DNA of 64,000 bases, from the NCBI GenBank assembly GCA_001792895.1, contig MARA01000036.1, forward strand, positions 1 to 64,000, written 5' to 3'. A program made the translations under genes and the position numbers. Shown piece after piece: positions 1 to 11,150 of this stretch (the first letter of the stretch is position 1; each line of letters begins with the position of its first letter). The stretch is from Lentinus brumalis. Taxonomy: Eukaryota > Basidiomycota > Agaricomycetes > Polyporales > Polyporaceae. The notes below the pieces were generated by a model. That model did no database searches. It was not told where the DNA came from and saw nothing but the letters and a program-made list of their open reading frames with translations.

Positions 1-640
1 CGCTGACGAAACGAGTGAGCATACATGACGTGCAAAAATGTGGAGCGGGCGACCGCTCACAAGGCATCTTCTGCCACGGGTCAGCCGCTATAGTACTCGA
101 CAATCCATCTGGAGCGGGCAACCGCTTATGCGGTGTCGTCTGGCGACCTGTCGCACGCTCATGGTGATATGTCGTCTGGAGCGGGCGACCGCTCAGAGCG
201 ACACTGATCCATGCGCTTGCTGTGATCCCAGGGTCACGGTGAGCGGTCGTACGCTCACAATAGTGGGATGTGTCGTTCGGAGCGGGCGACCGCTCAGAGC
301 GACACGTTGTCCGGAGCGGGCGACCGCTCATCCATGCGCTTGCTATCATCCAAGGGTCACGGTGAGCGGTCGTACGCTCACAATATTGGGATGTATCGTC
401 CGGAGCGGGCGACCGCTCAGAGCGACACATCGTCGGAGCGCGACCGCTCAGAGCGACACGTTGTCCGGAGCGGGCGACCGCTCATCCATGCGCTTGCTAT
501 CATCCAAGGGTCACGGTGAGCGGTCGTACGCTCACAATTTGGGATGTATCGTCCGGAGCGGGCGACCGCTCATCGTCAATATCCCTTGTGGTTACCCAAG
601 GGTTAGGGTGAGCGACGAGAGTCAAGACACGCGCCTGCCT
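1..640. repeat. Cluster of 16-bp GC palindromes with longer direct repeats
   Basis: The palindrome GAGCGGGCGACCGCTC occurs repeatedly here (first copy 43-58, then roughly every 60-100 bp). Some copies are broken, for example the centre-altered copies near 241-256 and 367-382. They sit in larger direct repeats: a block containing CATGCGCTTGCTATCATCC recurs near 334 and 487, with a related copy near 210. Open frames through this stretch only read the repeat and are not genes. No other feature is seen. Confidence 0.9.
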
Positions 641-713
641 CTGATTGTGCGCGGTAGCAATGGGCGGGCGTCGCAACGACATGGGCAAGACCACATGCGG
701 GAAATGGCAGGAC

Positions 714-1757
714 TCACAAGATGTTGGTTTGCAACCGCCATTCATACTCCTTCGCGACGTCGGGATACTCTTCCGTCATGTATACCGTACCATAGCCAGC
801 CTTGACGAGCATGTAGGTGATCATGGAGATGGTAATGCGTGCCACAACAGAACTCATCGTCGTGGGCACGCGCGTGTGGCGGACGGGCTCCGGGTCTGCG
901 GCAAAGGCGTCGACAGGCATGAGCGCGATGAACACATCAGCCTGCATCGGAGCCTGGCCAATGTATAACATCCGGTGGTCGGGCAGGAAACCAAAGACGC
1001 GCCGGTCGCCCTTGAACGTCCAATGTCTGCGGTCGAAGCGCATCGTGAACGACCAGTCCGGTTTGTCCACTGGCGGCAACACAGCACCGAAGCCGAGCTC
1101 CTTCGGGACACGTATGTCGCAGTCCCAGCGCACCTGCACGCCAGAAAGGGCACAGGGAGCGAGAACGCACGGGTGGGATGAGACACAGTGATGGTAACAG
1201 AGGTAGCATCATGTACACACCTCGCTCAGCTTCCAGTAGATCTTGGGATCATTGGCGGCGTACAAGTAGCGGCTGTCGACCTTGAGAAGGTTCTTGCGCT
1301 GCAGGAGCGAGAGAGCCCTCTCTTGGTTGCGGGAGTTGAAGTTCCGCTCAAGATCGGAGAGGAGGACGGTTCTGGTCGGCATCTCGACATACCTCTGCGC
1401 CAACTCGTCAAAGTGAGCGTCCGCGACGAGATGGCCGCGGGTGACCTCCTCCTGCGAGACACTGTCCTCGGTCACCATGGTCGGCGGGACGAAGCTGATG
1501 TTGAACGGCTCGCGGAGAGGCCCGTCTTCCTCGTCATCGGTGTACGCCGCCGCGCCGAGGGGCTCGTCGAGTTCGCTATTGAGAGAGGGGGAGGGGTACG
1601 ATGAGGACGGAGTGCGCAAAGCAGGACAGTGGCCAGATAGATAGATGCCCTCAGACACGTACTTTACGTCTTCTTCCGGCTGTTCATCTTGTTCGAAGGA
1701 CGGCTCCTCTTGAGAAAACGTCGGTTGATCATCGTAGAAGGCGAAGTTGGTGTCCAT
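714..1757 (-). CDS. Unknown 289-aa protein, three exons
   Basis: I do not recognise this protein. Exons are 1757-1663, 1575-1221 and 1133-714, with introns of 87 and 87 bp that have good donors (GTACGTG, GTGTGT) and AG acceptors; the phases match. The first intron is a multiple of three and could be read through, but its pyrimidine-rich end and the smoother protein without it favour splicing. The N-terminal third is acidic (MDTNFAFYDD, then EQDEQPEEDV). The middle is a globular-looking stretch ending KNLLKVDSRYLYAANDP, and the C-terminal half contains WDCDIRVPKELGFG and a hydrophobic run near ARITISMITYMLVKAG. There is no signal peptide and no named domain. It lies between two palindrome clusters and shares its strand with the ParB-like gene upstream. 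Confidence 0.7.
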
Positions 1758-2212
1758 CGCGAGCAGCAGGAGATATCGCGAGCGGCGGGAGATGGAGATA
1801 GAATGCTGGAGGGAGGGGACGACAAGTTGGGGAGTTAGGGTAAGGGTGGGAGGGGACCGCAGACGACTTTTGACCACGCAGCAATGATTTATGCGACCCC
1901 AAGGCAGCGGTAGGCTAGAAAGAGCGGATCAGAGGGCTTCAAACGTTCAAGCAGCGGGAACGCTATTTGGTTGTGCGATCGGGGGTGTGTCATTTCAGAT
2001 GAGTCATCATTTAAAGGGCGAGAGACAATTGCATTCAATTATGGCGAGGAGAGATATACAGGAACGAGTAGGAGTGGTACATGGGCAGGACTATGCGACG
2101 GGAGGGAGGGAAGGATATGCGATACAAGTACAATGAGGAAGCGCGACATTCAGCGAACGACAAACAGACCGGCGGGCACAGGAGCGCGGAAGGAGAGACG
2201 GGGACAAAGAAC
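1758..2212. other. Intergenic, no gene seen
   Basis: This is the spacer between the 3' end of the ParB-like gene and the start of the unknown gene at 1757. It must hold the terminator of the first and the promoter of the second, but I see no clear TATA box, no palindrome and no convincing coding frame. Confidence 0.5.
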
Positions 2213-5200
2213 TCAACCGATCATCGCGTCAGTGTCGTCGTCCTTAACCATCGCGGCATTTGCCTTGGACTTCGCGCCGGGCTGAGGACGTTGACGAGTC
2301 CTCGCCGCGACAGGCTGCGTCGAGCTGGCCGCGCCAGAGCCAGTCTTGAGGTCCTTCTTCAGGACCTTGACCGCCTTATCTTCGGGCTCTGCTGTACTTG
2401 TCGCGGCACGCTTGCGAGTAATGCGGGCGGTGCCTTGGTTGTCGTCCTTCTGAGCGTGCGAGACCGGCGGGGTGACCACCATGGAACTGACGTCTGTACA
2501 ATCATTGCGTGAGCTTCAATGTCGGACAGAAGGTAGTGGAGCGTGGGTGAGGATGTGTTCGAGCGGTCGACCGCTCGCGAGCATCAGCTGTCGGACAGAA
2601 GGTAGCGGATCATGCTCGCGAGCGGACGACCGCTCGCTAGCTCGCAGCGGCAGATACCGTCTGAGCGGTCGACCGCTCGCTAGCTCGCAGCGGCAGATAC
2701 CGTCTGAGCGGTCGACCGCTGAGCATCGCGGGATCGTGTGCTCTGAGCGGTCGACCGCTCGCTAGCTCGCAGCGGCAGGTACCGTCTGAGCGGTCGACCG
2801 CTCGCGAGCATCTTAGCGGCCGCACGTCATGTTGAGCGGTCGACCGCTCGAAGGCAATGTCGGGATTGCATCCACCAGAAGGGGACCATGCGAGCGGTCG
2901 ACCGCTCGTTCTGACGTGCGGCTGCGATCCCCTCTTGAGCGGTCGACCGCTCCGAGAATACATTTGCTGCGTCTTCACCTGTCATTTGCGTAAGACAATA
3001 TGAGAGAACTCACTATGAGCGAGGTCCTCAACGCCCTGCTCAGCATCGTCGTCGAGGTCCACCATGCGGTCGGTCCTCCCGTGCTTCTTGAGACGTCGCA
3101 AAGGCTGCGGCGCGTCGTCCTCCGCATCGTCGCCGTTGTCGTCGGGGACCTCAGAGGTAGGGGGGCCGTCTTCGGGCTCGGAAGGACCCTTGTCATCGAC
3201 CTCCATAGCGTCGCGAGCGGGCGACCGCTCGCGAGGGACATCCTCGTCAGGCTGAGCCTCCTCAGGGGGAACGGACTTCGCTTCGTCCGTGGCGTGCTCC
3301 GAGGCACTCTGCGTTGCCGGGGCGGTGGAAACCTCGTCGGTGTGCTCACCGCTGGGCTCATCGAGCGTGATGGGATCCACAGAGGCCCAGAGCTTCTCTT
3401 CATCGGCATCCTCCCCCTCTGCGTCGAGGTCCTCGCCGTGAGCCGACTGGTCGTTCTTGCCGTGATTGCCCTGAGGAGGCTCGTCGCTGCTTGATTGGAG
3501 CTGGTCTTCGCCGTTCTCATCGCCCTCGTCCTCGTCCCCATCCCCGTCCTCGTCGTCGTCCCCGTCGTCGTCCCGTCCGCGTCGTCGTCCGCGTCGTCGT
3601 CGTCGTCGTCGTCGTCCTCATCGTCGCCCTCGTCCTTGTCCTTGTCAGCGCCCTCGGACGCGCTCTGGTTGTCAGACTCCCGATCGGCCGGGTCGGTGGG
3701 CTCTCCGTGAGTCGCCGTGCTCGCACCGCTGGGTCCGCCCATCTCCATTTCGACATCCTCGACGTCCGAACGATGTTCCTCCTTCGCGAGCGCCGCCGCC
3801 GCGAGTGCGCGCGCAGGAACGCTGGCCGCATCGAGCTTCATCGCCCCCACGGGCCCGTTCCAGCCGACGAGGTCTTGCGGGAGAATGTCCGTGTCCTTGT
3901 ACGGGCCCAAGAGCTGCGGCTTGGGATAACCAAGCCTCTCCAATGCGCCCTCGTACCGGTCCATCTCCTTCCGCGACCGCGCGGTCCTCTCGGCTTGGAT
4001 CTGCATATAATTGAGCGACGGGTACGCGGAGCTGTCCGCCTTCGCCGCCATAGTCGGGAACTCCTCGTAGAAATGGTCCCGCCGTCCAGACGGCTCGACG
4101 TACGGAGCCGTTGTCCCGCTTGCGCGGGCCACCTGCCGGTTCGCGTTCGTCCAGAGTGTCTGAAAGCACGCGATGCGCAGTGAGTACAAAGCATAGTACA
4201 TCCAGACGCCGCACTCACCTTGATCAAGTCTTCGAAAGAGGTGAGCACCTCGCGGTCGAGGACCACCTGTTTCTTGGCAGCGGTGGGGCCGAAATGCGCG
4301 ACCTTGGACGACCTGACGGTCTTGATGATGGTCGAGATCTCCGCGGAGAACGTAGCCCGCATGGTGGCGGACTCGAGGAATGTGTCGAGGTCGAGGTCGA
4401 GCACATCCACCGAGACAGGCAGCGGCGACGCTTGGGTCTCGTACACTTTCCCGAGCTCAGCGTCCCAGTACTTCCAGACACTGACGCGCCGCCCCTCGCG
4501 CCCGATGGACTCGAATGCACCAATCGCGCTCAGGTGTTTCGCTGCGGCCGCCCGCAGGCTTTTGAACGCCAGAGAGGCGTAGAATGGCGCGACGTGCTCA
4601 AGCTGGTACGCCCACCTGACCGGAAGCTCGACGCTCAGAGCCTTCAACGCCTTGTCCTCTCCGGCGCTGTTTGCCTTCTTCGCCACGAACGATCGGAACT
4701 CGGGAGCGGACGTGGTTACGAGCATGCGGAGCGCGGGCAGCTTGTCGAGCTGGGATGTAGTGAACCCCCCGTTCTCCGCATCTGCGTCCTTCCGCATGAC
4801 GGTCAGAGCCTCCTTCATCGCCTTGTAGTACGCCTCGCAGGTCGGCTTCCACGGATCGTCCTCCGAGTTGAAGTCGATGAATGCGCCGAAGGGGGACAAC
4901 TTCGCGTTGACGCCGCCCTTCCCCCACACAGCTTTGCCGATCTTCTCGAAGATGAACCGCCGAGTACCACGCAGGGCATCGGAGCCAGTTGTTGCCATTG
5001 CGTGGACCATGCGGCCTATGTCGGTAAGCTTGATGTGCTCGCGGAGCACAAACGACCACCACTGTTGGGCCGTCAGTGTATGAACTGTGAGCGTGCAGAA
5101 GGTATCCGATCAGACTTACCCAGACTGAGACACCAGGGACTTGTCGGAAAAGTGTCGCATCTGACAGGAGGGCGTTGATTTGGTCACCGAGGAGGTTATG

Positions 5201-8123
5201 GGGATTGCCGCCGTGGAGCGGATCGAGCATGAACATGAGCTGCAGGGAGAGGTGTTAGCACAGCTGTTCACAGTGTAACTCCGCGGCCGAGCGGGCGACC
5301 GCTCGAAGTATGTATTCACCCTTCGTGCCCTATCTCTTGGCACGAGCGGGCGACCGCTCGCACCGTAACTCTAGGGCCGAGCGGGCGACCGCTCGGAGCA
5401 CGTCCATGGCATGAGCGGGCGACCGCTCGCACTGTAACTCTGGGCCGAGCGGGCGACCGCTCGGAGCACGTCCATGGCATGAGCGGGCGACCGCTCGCAC
5501 CGTAACTCTAGGGCCGAGCGGGCGACCGCTCGGAGCACGTCCATGGCATGAGCGGGCGACCGCTCGCACCGTAACTCTAGGGCCGAGCGGGCGACCGCTC
5601 GGAGCACATCCCTGGGATGAGCGGGCGACCGCTCGCATCGTAACCTCTTCGAACGAGCGGGCGGCCGCTCACGCTGCGTCTCGGCGATCGAACAGTCCGA
5701 TGGACAAAGGCAATACCACTCACCGTCGCGATTCCGTCGTCTGCCGCGGTCAACTTCTCCTTCAGGGCGTCCATGAACGTCTTCGTCGGGACCGGGAGCG
5801 CGAAGGCCAGCCCGAGCCGCTGCAGCTCGAACACCCACTCCAGCTTCTGGGGTGCGTTCTCCAGCGCACGAATGGACTCCGAGTCCGGAGTCGTCGCCCG
5901 CAGCTTGTCGAGGGTCGCCGTCCAGTACTGCGCACACGACCGCCGGATCGAGGCCTGATAGCCACGCAGCGCGTCCATCCACAGAGGCGAGTCGCTGTGC
6001 GCCATGTGCGCAAGCCGGTCCTTGAGGCACGACCGGTACGCCGCGTCGATCGTGTCCAGGAGCTCCTTCGGGAACACCTCTTGCACAACTCGTGCGGCCC
6101 GCACCGTCGCCATGACCTCCTCGTACCTATTCTGCGCCTGCCGACGGGCACCCACCGCGGTCTTCGACACCGCAGGGAGAATCGCCTCCTGGCCATTCTG
6201 CAACGCCTCCATCACCGCCGTCCGTTCCTCGGCCTCCTGGATGCTCGCGATCTGGAACGCATACACCTCGCTGCCAGCGCAGAGGCCTGGGGATTCACCA
6301 GCTTCCCCTGCTGGTTCACCTCCGGCCACTCACAGTCACTCGCGATGAAATGCAGCGCTGCCAGCCCTGAACGCAATATCTCCATGTGAAGCTGACACAA
6401 GCAGGTCAGCACTCGCATCCGCATACACACAAGCCAGAAAAAAGCACGCACCCAGTCACCGTAATCGCCGTCGTCCAGGTAGTCCCCAAATGCCTTCGTG
6501 TTGACCACGGCTTCGCTCGTGTAGTATGGGAACACACTCATGAGCGACATGAGGTTCCAGGTGGACGGATTATGGAACGGCTTCATGAAGGAGGAATACT
6601 TCCGACGCGTTTTCGGGTCGCCCATCACATCCTCCAGGAGTCGCGAACTCCACCACCCATTGCCGGGACGAGTGTCTCCACCGGGATTGTGCGTCTTGGC
6701 AAGCTGCGCTGCCGCGGCCTTCAGCTCGTACACCCACCGCCATGTTCGCTCTACCATCGTCTCCGAGAGCTGGGGATCGATCTTGTTCATGGAGAGATGG
6801 CGGAGGGTTGGCTCCTGCAGCTTATCTATAACATAGCGCATCATCAGTCGTGTGATCTCGTGAAGTACAATCTAAAACAGCCGCAGTGTATGGTCGGAGA
6901 AAGCGGTCACGCCCTCGCGCTCGCCACGCCTCTCGAGCGGGCGACCGCTCACATTGGCGAGGCCGCTCCTACTGACCGAGCCTCGCGAGCGGTCGACCGC
7001 TCGAATCGCAACATCGCACACGCAGCGGGCGATGCTGGCGACACCTTTTGAGCGGTCGACCGCTCACACTGACCACGCCTCGCGAGCGGTCGCCCGCTCG
7101 ACCGAGTCCGAGCGGGCGATGCTGGCGACACCTTTTGAGCGGTCGACCGCTCGAACTCGGTCGAGCGGTCGACCGCTCACACTGACCACGCCTCGCGAGC
7201 GGTCGACCGCTCGCACTACAACAGCACCGGTCGAGCGGTCGACCGCTCGATATAAAACAATCTCATACATGCAACACTCACCAATGTCATACAGCTCCAC
7301 CGTCCACGTCCCTATTTCGCCGAGGAGGCTCTTGATCTTCGCGAGCTTGTCCGCCATGTCCGCGAGCTCCGATCGCAGCGCGCCCTCCGCCTCCTTCTTC
7401 ACGGCCGCCTTGCCCTTCCTGGTGACGTCGCCGCCGTCGCCGATGTCGTTCAGCTTCTTCTGCTTCTTCGAGAGCGCCGTCTTCAGCTTCGCCGCCTCAA
7501 CTTCAAGCTGCTTCTTGAAGCCCTGCACGGCCGCATGTCGGTGCTGCCCGCCGAGAACGGTGACCTCGGCGCCTTGGACCTTCGACGTCCACTGCACGGC
7601 CTTCAAGTCGTTGTCGTCGGCATTCTGAACAAGACAACCGGGGTCCACCCAGTCCACCTTGACAGCAACCGGCATCGGGTGGTCCTCGTGCTGGATGCCC
7701 ATGCCGCGGAAACTGTGCACAAGGTCGGAGACGGCCTTCTTGTTCAAAGCTCGGTTGTTGTATTGACCGAACGACAGCTGGACCCCGGGGTTGAGGAGGT
7801 TAACAGTGGCGTACCCAAGTCGCGCCGCTGCCATCTCCTTCTTCAAAGCCAACTCCTTGCTCTGCTTCTCCGCCATCAGCGCCATCCGCTCAAGGGGAGG
7901 CGCAGCCGCGAGCTGTCCAATCCCATCCCTCAGCTCATCCGCACTCACACGCGATGCTGCATACAGTACTCACCTCATCGCGACCGGCAGGAGATATATC
8001 TCCAGATGCTCGCGGCGCGTCGCCCGCCGCCCCATCCTTCGTTTTACCAACCCCCGCCGCGGCCTGGGTCTTCGTCGCCTTCGCCTTCTTGCCAGCCTTG
8101 CTTGCCTTTGTTGCAGTACTCAT
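2213..8123 (-). CDS. Large ParB/sulfiredoxin-fold-like nuclear-type protein, nine exons
   Basis: Exons: 8123-7974, 7912-7282, 6825-6452, 6391-6334, 6286-5724, 5239-5120, 5061-4219, 4159-3014 and 2493-2213. All are bounded by GT-AG with matching phases, giving about 1,388 aa. Residues 1-30 are Lys/Ala-rich. Residues 90-180 look like a ParB/Srx domain, with a conserved-type LNPGVQLSFGQYNNR entry and the motif GGQHRHAAV (171-179), which resembles the ParB GxRRxxA and sulfiredoxin GGCHR signatures; the sulfiredoxin catalytic Cys is Gln here. The central 800 residues are not recognised. The C-terminal 350 residues are acidic (long Asp run), and the last exon is basic (ITRKRAATST). Three introns (456, 484 and 520 bp) are packed with palindromes; the other five are 47-66 bp. 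One base is missing near 3572. The function is unknown; a chromatin- or DNA-associated role is inference only. Confidence 0.72.
2494..3013 (-). repeat. Intron 8 of the ParB-like gene, filled with palindromes
   Basis: The donor GTGAGT starts at 3013 and the acceptor TACAG ends at 2494; phase 1 on both sides joins the acidic tail to the basic last exon. The intron holds about eight copies of GAGCGGTCGACCGCTC separated by 40-60 bp spacers such as GCTAGCTCGCAGCGGCAG, which itself repeats. Confidence 0.8.
3215..3230. repeat. Palindrome copy inside a coding exon
   Basis: A complete GAGCGGGCGACCGCTC lies in exon 8 of the ParB-like gene and is translated in frame as ERSPAR within the acidic C-terminal tail. 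It is the only full copy I found in an exon of this gene. Confidence 0.85.
3570..3577 (-). other. Apparent 1-nt frameshift in the Asp-coding tract
   Basis: Upstream of this point the frame reads a long Asp/Ala run; downstream the protein-like acidic frame (GDENGEDQLQSS, then VDPITLDEPSG) is in another frame. One extra G in the GACGGGAC run restores a continuous protein, and the whole-gene exon sum then becomes divisible by three. No usable splice site lies nearby. Confidence 0.65.
5240..5723 (-). repeat. Intron 5 of the ParB-like gene, filled with palindromes
   Basis: The donor GTGAGT is at 5723 and the acceptor CTGCAG ends at 5240, phase 0. About eleven copies of GAGCGGGCGACCGCTC alternate with two spacer types, one containing CACCGTAACTCTAGGGC and the other GGAGCACGTCCATGGCAT. 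Each palindrome-spacer pair is tandemly repeated about every 70 bp. Confidence 0.85.
6826..7281 (-). repeat. Intron 2 of the ParB-like gene, filled with palindromes
   Basis: The donor GTGAGT is at 7281 and the acceptor TTATAG ends at 6826, phase 1. It contains about nine palindromes with GGTCGACC or GGGCGACC centres. A longer block with CTGGCGACACCTTTTGAGC is duplicated near 7040 and 7125. Confidence 0.85.
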
Positions 8124-8640
8124 CGTGCCAGTAAGAGAGGAGTGGAGGAGTGTCTGTAGTAGGGGAGTGCGGTCGCTCAGAGGGTGATCGCGGGGAGAGA
8201 GAGAGAGAGAGAGTCGCTCCCCCGCTCTATCTATCTCTGCCTGCCTGCGGCCTCATGCCTGCATCGCGGCCCATCGATCGGAACAATCCCAACCTTGTCC
8301 TTTTCCGTGCAGGGATCATCTATTCTCTCGAGCACTGCGATTCCCTTTTTCGTTCGCCATCACGCTCATCCATCTCCTCATCTCCTCATCTCCGGTGTTT
8401 CGCACTTGGACGCGACATAATCTGTACCCCACCGCCCATCCCTGCACGTCCTTCCCTCTGAAGCGTTCAGCCCGTGATGTCCTCTAACCACACTTCCACA
8501 GATGATCGCGTTCCTGATTGATCGACATAAACTGTCACACTCGATCACGAATCATCATGACGTACTTGCCACGTGGCTATGCCGCCCACGTGCATCCCTC
8601 AAGTGTCAAATCACTATCTCCTCCTGCGCGCGGTCGCCCG
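8124..8640. promoter_or_regulatory. Upstream region of the ParB-like gene with a (GA)n run
   Basis: The 5' region carries an uninterrupted GA dinucleotide run (8195-8213, CT on the coding strand) about 75 bp before the start codon, where many fungal genes have a pyrimidine-rich initiation region. I see no TATA box and no open frame of note. Confidence 0.45.
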
Positions 8641-9240
8641 ATCGCGACGCGTTGTCTCTGCGTCTCCAATAGTGAACGGTCGGCCGCCCGCAGGCCTCTT
8701 TCTGCGTATGTTCGATAGCGAGCGGTCGCCCGCTCGCGGGCATCTTTCTGCATATGTTCGATAGCGAGCGGTCGCCCGCTCGCGGGCATATTTCTGGGTA
8801 TGTTCGATAGCAAGCGGTCGGCCGCCCGCAGGCCTCTTTCTGCGTATGTTCGATAGCGAGCGGTCGCCCGCTCGCGGGCCTCTTTCTGCGTATGTTCGAT
8901 AGCGAGCGGTCGCCCGCTCGCGGGCCTCTTTCTGCGTATGTTCGATAGCGAGCGGTCGCCCGCTCGCGGGCCTCTTTCTGCGTATGTTCGATAGCGAGCG
9001 GTCGCCCGCTCGCGGGCATCTTTCTGCGTATGTTCGATAGCGAGCGGTCGCCGCTCGCGGGCATCTTTCTGCGTATGTTCGATAGCGAGCGGTCGGCCGC
9101 TCGCGGGCATCTTGCTGCGTATGTTCGATAGCGAGCGGTTGGCCGCTCGCGGGCATCTTTCTGCTATGTTCGATAGCGAGCGGTTGGCCGCTCGCGGGCA
9201 TCTTTCTGCTTATGTTCGATAGCGAGCGGTCGGCCGCTCG
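8640..9240. repeat. 46-bp tandem satellite built on the palindrome
   Basis: About twelve copies of a 46-bp unit: the palindrome GAGCGGTCGCCCGCTC plus a 30-bp spacer containing TTTCTGCGTATGTTCGATAG. Successive units start at 8720, 8766, 8812 and so on. Single-base centre changes (TCGC, TCGG, TTGG) and a few 1-bp deletions distinguish copies. The period is not a multiple of three, so the open frames that run through it cannot encode a stable repeat protein. Confidence 0.92.
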
Positions 9241-9420
9241 CGGGCATCTTTCTGCTGTTGTCCGCTCGTAACCTCCTGTCGATAGTCACACACAGTTTGC
9301 GGTCACAGGTGTATTTATGCCTATCTCCACTGTAAGCGCCCACTGTGCGTGACTATCGACAGGAGATTACGAGCGGACAACAGCAGAAAGAGGCCCGTGA
9401 GCGGCGGACCACTCACTATC
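9218..9420. repeat. 79-bp-arm inverted repeat at the end of the satellite
   Basis: Positions 9218-9296 are the reverse complement of 9342-9420 with only a few mismatches, around a 45-bp loop. The arms include the last palindrome unit of the satellite and a unique-looking block containing GTTGTCCGCTCGTAA. It would fold into a long hairpin. Confidence 0.9.
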
Positions 9421-9757
9421 GCACACAAGAGGCCCACAAGCGGCGGAATACTTTGCATTGGCTGATCATAAGTTTCCACCTGACTCTGGTTCCTGACCTC
9501 CTGTACTTCTGTCTTGGCTACTGCTCTTCGGACTTTTGGACTTTGCCATATAAGCCTCCTTGTAGCGACACTTAGTTCTCAGTTCTAATATCTCGTTACG
9601 CTCCCTGTTACAACTGTGAGATCGATCTGTTCTGTTTGCTCTCCTCTCATAGTCTGATCTTTCCAACCAGACTTCTGATTCCTGACCTCCAACCTCTCAC
9701 TCTGACTTCTGCTTAACCTCGCACCTCTGGCTTGACTTTCTTTCCACTTGGTCTTGT
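9421..9757. other. Pyrimidine-rich spacer, no gene
   Basis: No coding frame is convincing. The strand is rich in CT and contains a TATA-like CATATAAG (9548-9555). It could be an old LTR or promoter fragment, but I find no repeat ends to prove it. Confidence 0.35.
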
Positions 9758-10538
9758 CTCTTGCTTAGTGATGTGCGAGCCCGGCTCGGCTGCAAAGCCG
9801 CGGCTACGGCTCGGCCTGGAGAGCTACGGCCTGCTCGAACTGCAGGCCGGGCTCTTGAAGACGGCTCGAGCTCAGCTCGGCCTGAGCCAGAGCCTGCAGG
9901 TGGTGGGTGCTACTTACCTCCTGCCCGCACCTCTGCACTGCCAGAGTGCAAAGACCCATAATGAGACGTGTCCAACAACGTGTTTCGTTGCACTCCGCCT
10001 CTGCACCTGCCCTCCCGCGCTGCTTGACACCAGGAAGAGCAAGAAGACGTGTCCAATGACGCATCCGTCGTCGACCTCAGGCTGACGGTTCTTGCCCCGG
10101 CCTCCTGCGCTGCAAGAGCATGAAGAACGATGAGAGAACACGTCCAGTGACACTTCTCGTCGCCATCTGCTTTGCCCTGCCCTCTGACCTTTGACCTAGC
10201 GTGCACTGCATGCTCTCAGTCCCGAGTAATTGATACACAAGAGTGACAAGACTACTTATGAGTCTTCCTGATGAAGAAAATGTGAGTACTGCAGTGCTAA
10301 CGTATGTTTAAAACCCACATAAATCGCAGTATCATTAGTTCAGTGATCAATATTGCTCGCCCTATGCCAGCGTCATTGAGCCCAAGCTCGAGAGCCCAGC
10401 TCGAGCTCATTGTGGTCGTGTGCCGAGCCGTCAGGCTCCCCAGGCCGCCTCGAAAGCTCAGCTTGGCTCGGCCTGAATACGGCCGGCTTGGGGAGCCTGA
10501 TGGCTCGAGACCGGGCGTTGCACATCACTACTCTTGCT
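9758..10538. mobile_element. Non-autonomous hAT-type DNA transposon with 8-bp TSD
   Basis: The element spans 9766-10530. Its left end TAGTGATGTGC and its right end, read on the minus strand as TAGTGATGTGC, form the terminal inverted repeat; both match the hAT-type start YAGNG. Direct copies of CTCTTGCT flank it at 9758-9765 and 10531-10538, a perfect 8-bp target-site duplication as expected for hAT. Subterminal regions are rich in GAGCC/GGCTC motifs in both orientations. No transposase is encoded in the 765 bp, so it would need a transposase from elsewhere. The perfect duplication suggests recent insertion. Confidence 0.88.
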
Positions 10539-11150
10539 TTTCTTCTTACTTGTTGCTTGCTCCTGTTATGAATTCCGGATCTCTTGTCCGTCTTACATTG
10601 AAGACACCCACGCATCCTCAAGGTGTTGATCCATAGCTTTGCTGAATCCTTCTTCCTCCGCACACATCCTTCCGGACTTTGTAAGTCCGTAACTCCCAAC
10701 TTCACCTGGACTTTGTCCCGGTGTGGACAGTCTCAACAGTATATCAGCCTGTGATGTAACAAGCTCCACCATACACGTGGAGCCAAGGTGTCTCCGGGTG
10801 ATAGAACACATAATATATAGACTGGGGTGTACCTTATGTGTTCATATCTCTGAGGAGTGGCGCTCCGAGGTCCCAGGACCAGCCAGAAGATAGGTGCTTA
10901 GGGGCCCATTATCCCTACACATATGGGAAACTTCTGACACGGTCTCTCTATGTTGTTGCATCACTGCCCAGGAGCACAGAGTGCGACTGTGTGCATGTCT
11001 GCCTCTGACTCAGATAACTCTTGTATGTAATGCTACACCCGAAGTAAGGTACCATAATTGAACCACGCAGCTGACGGCTCCCAGCGGCGGCTCCTGTTGG
11101 GCGCTTACATGTGCCGAGGGGATATCCTGGGTGACCCTATACTCGAGTGC
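10539..11150. other. Spacer without a recognisable gene
   Basis: No palindrome copy and no convincing coding frame. There are AT-rich spots such as ATAATATATAG (10811-10821). It may belong to the same host sequence as 9421-9757, split by the hAT insertion. Confidence 0.4.

Noticed and set aside
38..805. Long open frames through the palindrome arrays (also 8577-9201, 11363-11833, 12457-13131, 6954-7628)
   Set aside because: They translate only the repeat (SGRPL, ERSTA, AVDRS) and occur in several frames and on both strands at once; the GC-rich palindrome has few stop codons.
3500..3665. An intron to explain the frame change in the Asp tract
   Set aside because: No acceptable GT donor and AG acceptor with matching phase; a one-base gap explains the change and the overall exon sum.
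3491..4183. Plus-strand frames rich in Ser, Val or Arg opposite the Asp tract
   Set aside because: Shadow frames of the GAC/GTC repeat in exon 8 of the ParB-like gene; the minus-strand reading is supported by splice phases.
8640..9240. CRISPR-like array of palindromic repeats with regular spacing
   Set aside because: The spacers are the same sequence in every unit, and the host is a eukaryote with spliced genes; this is a tandem satellite.
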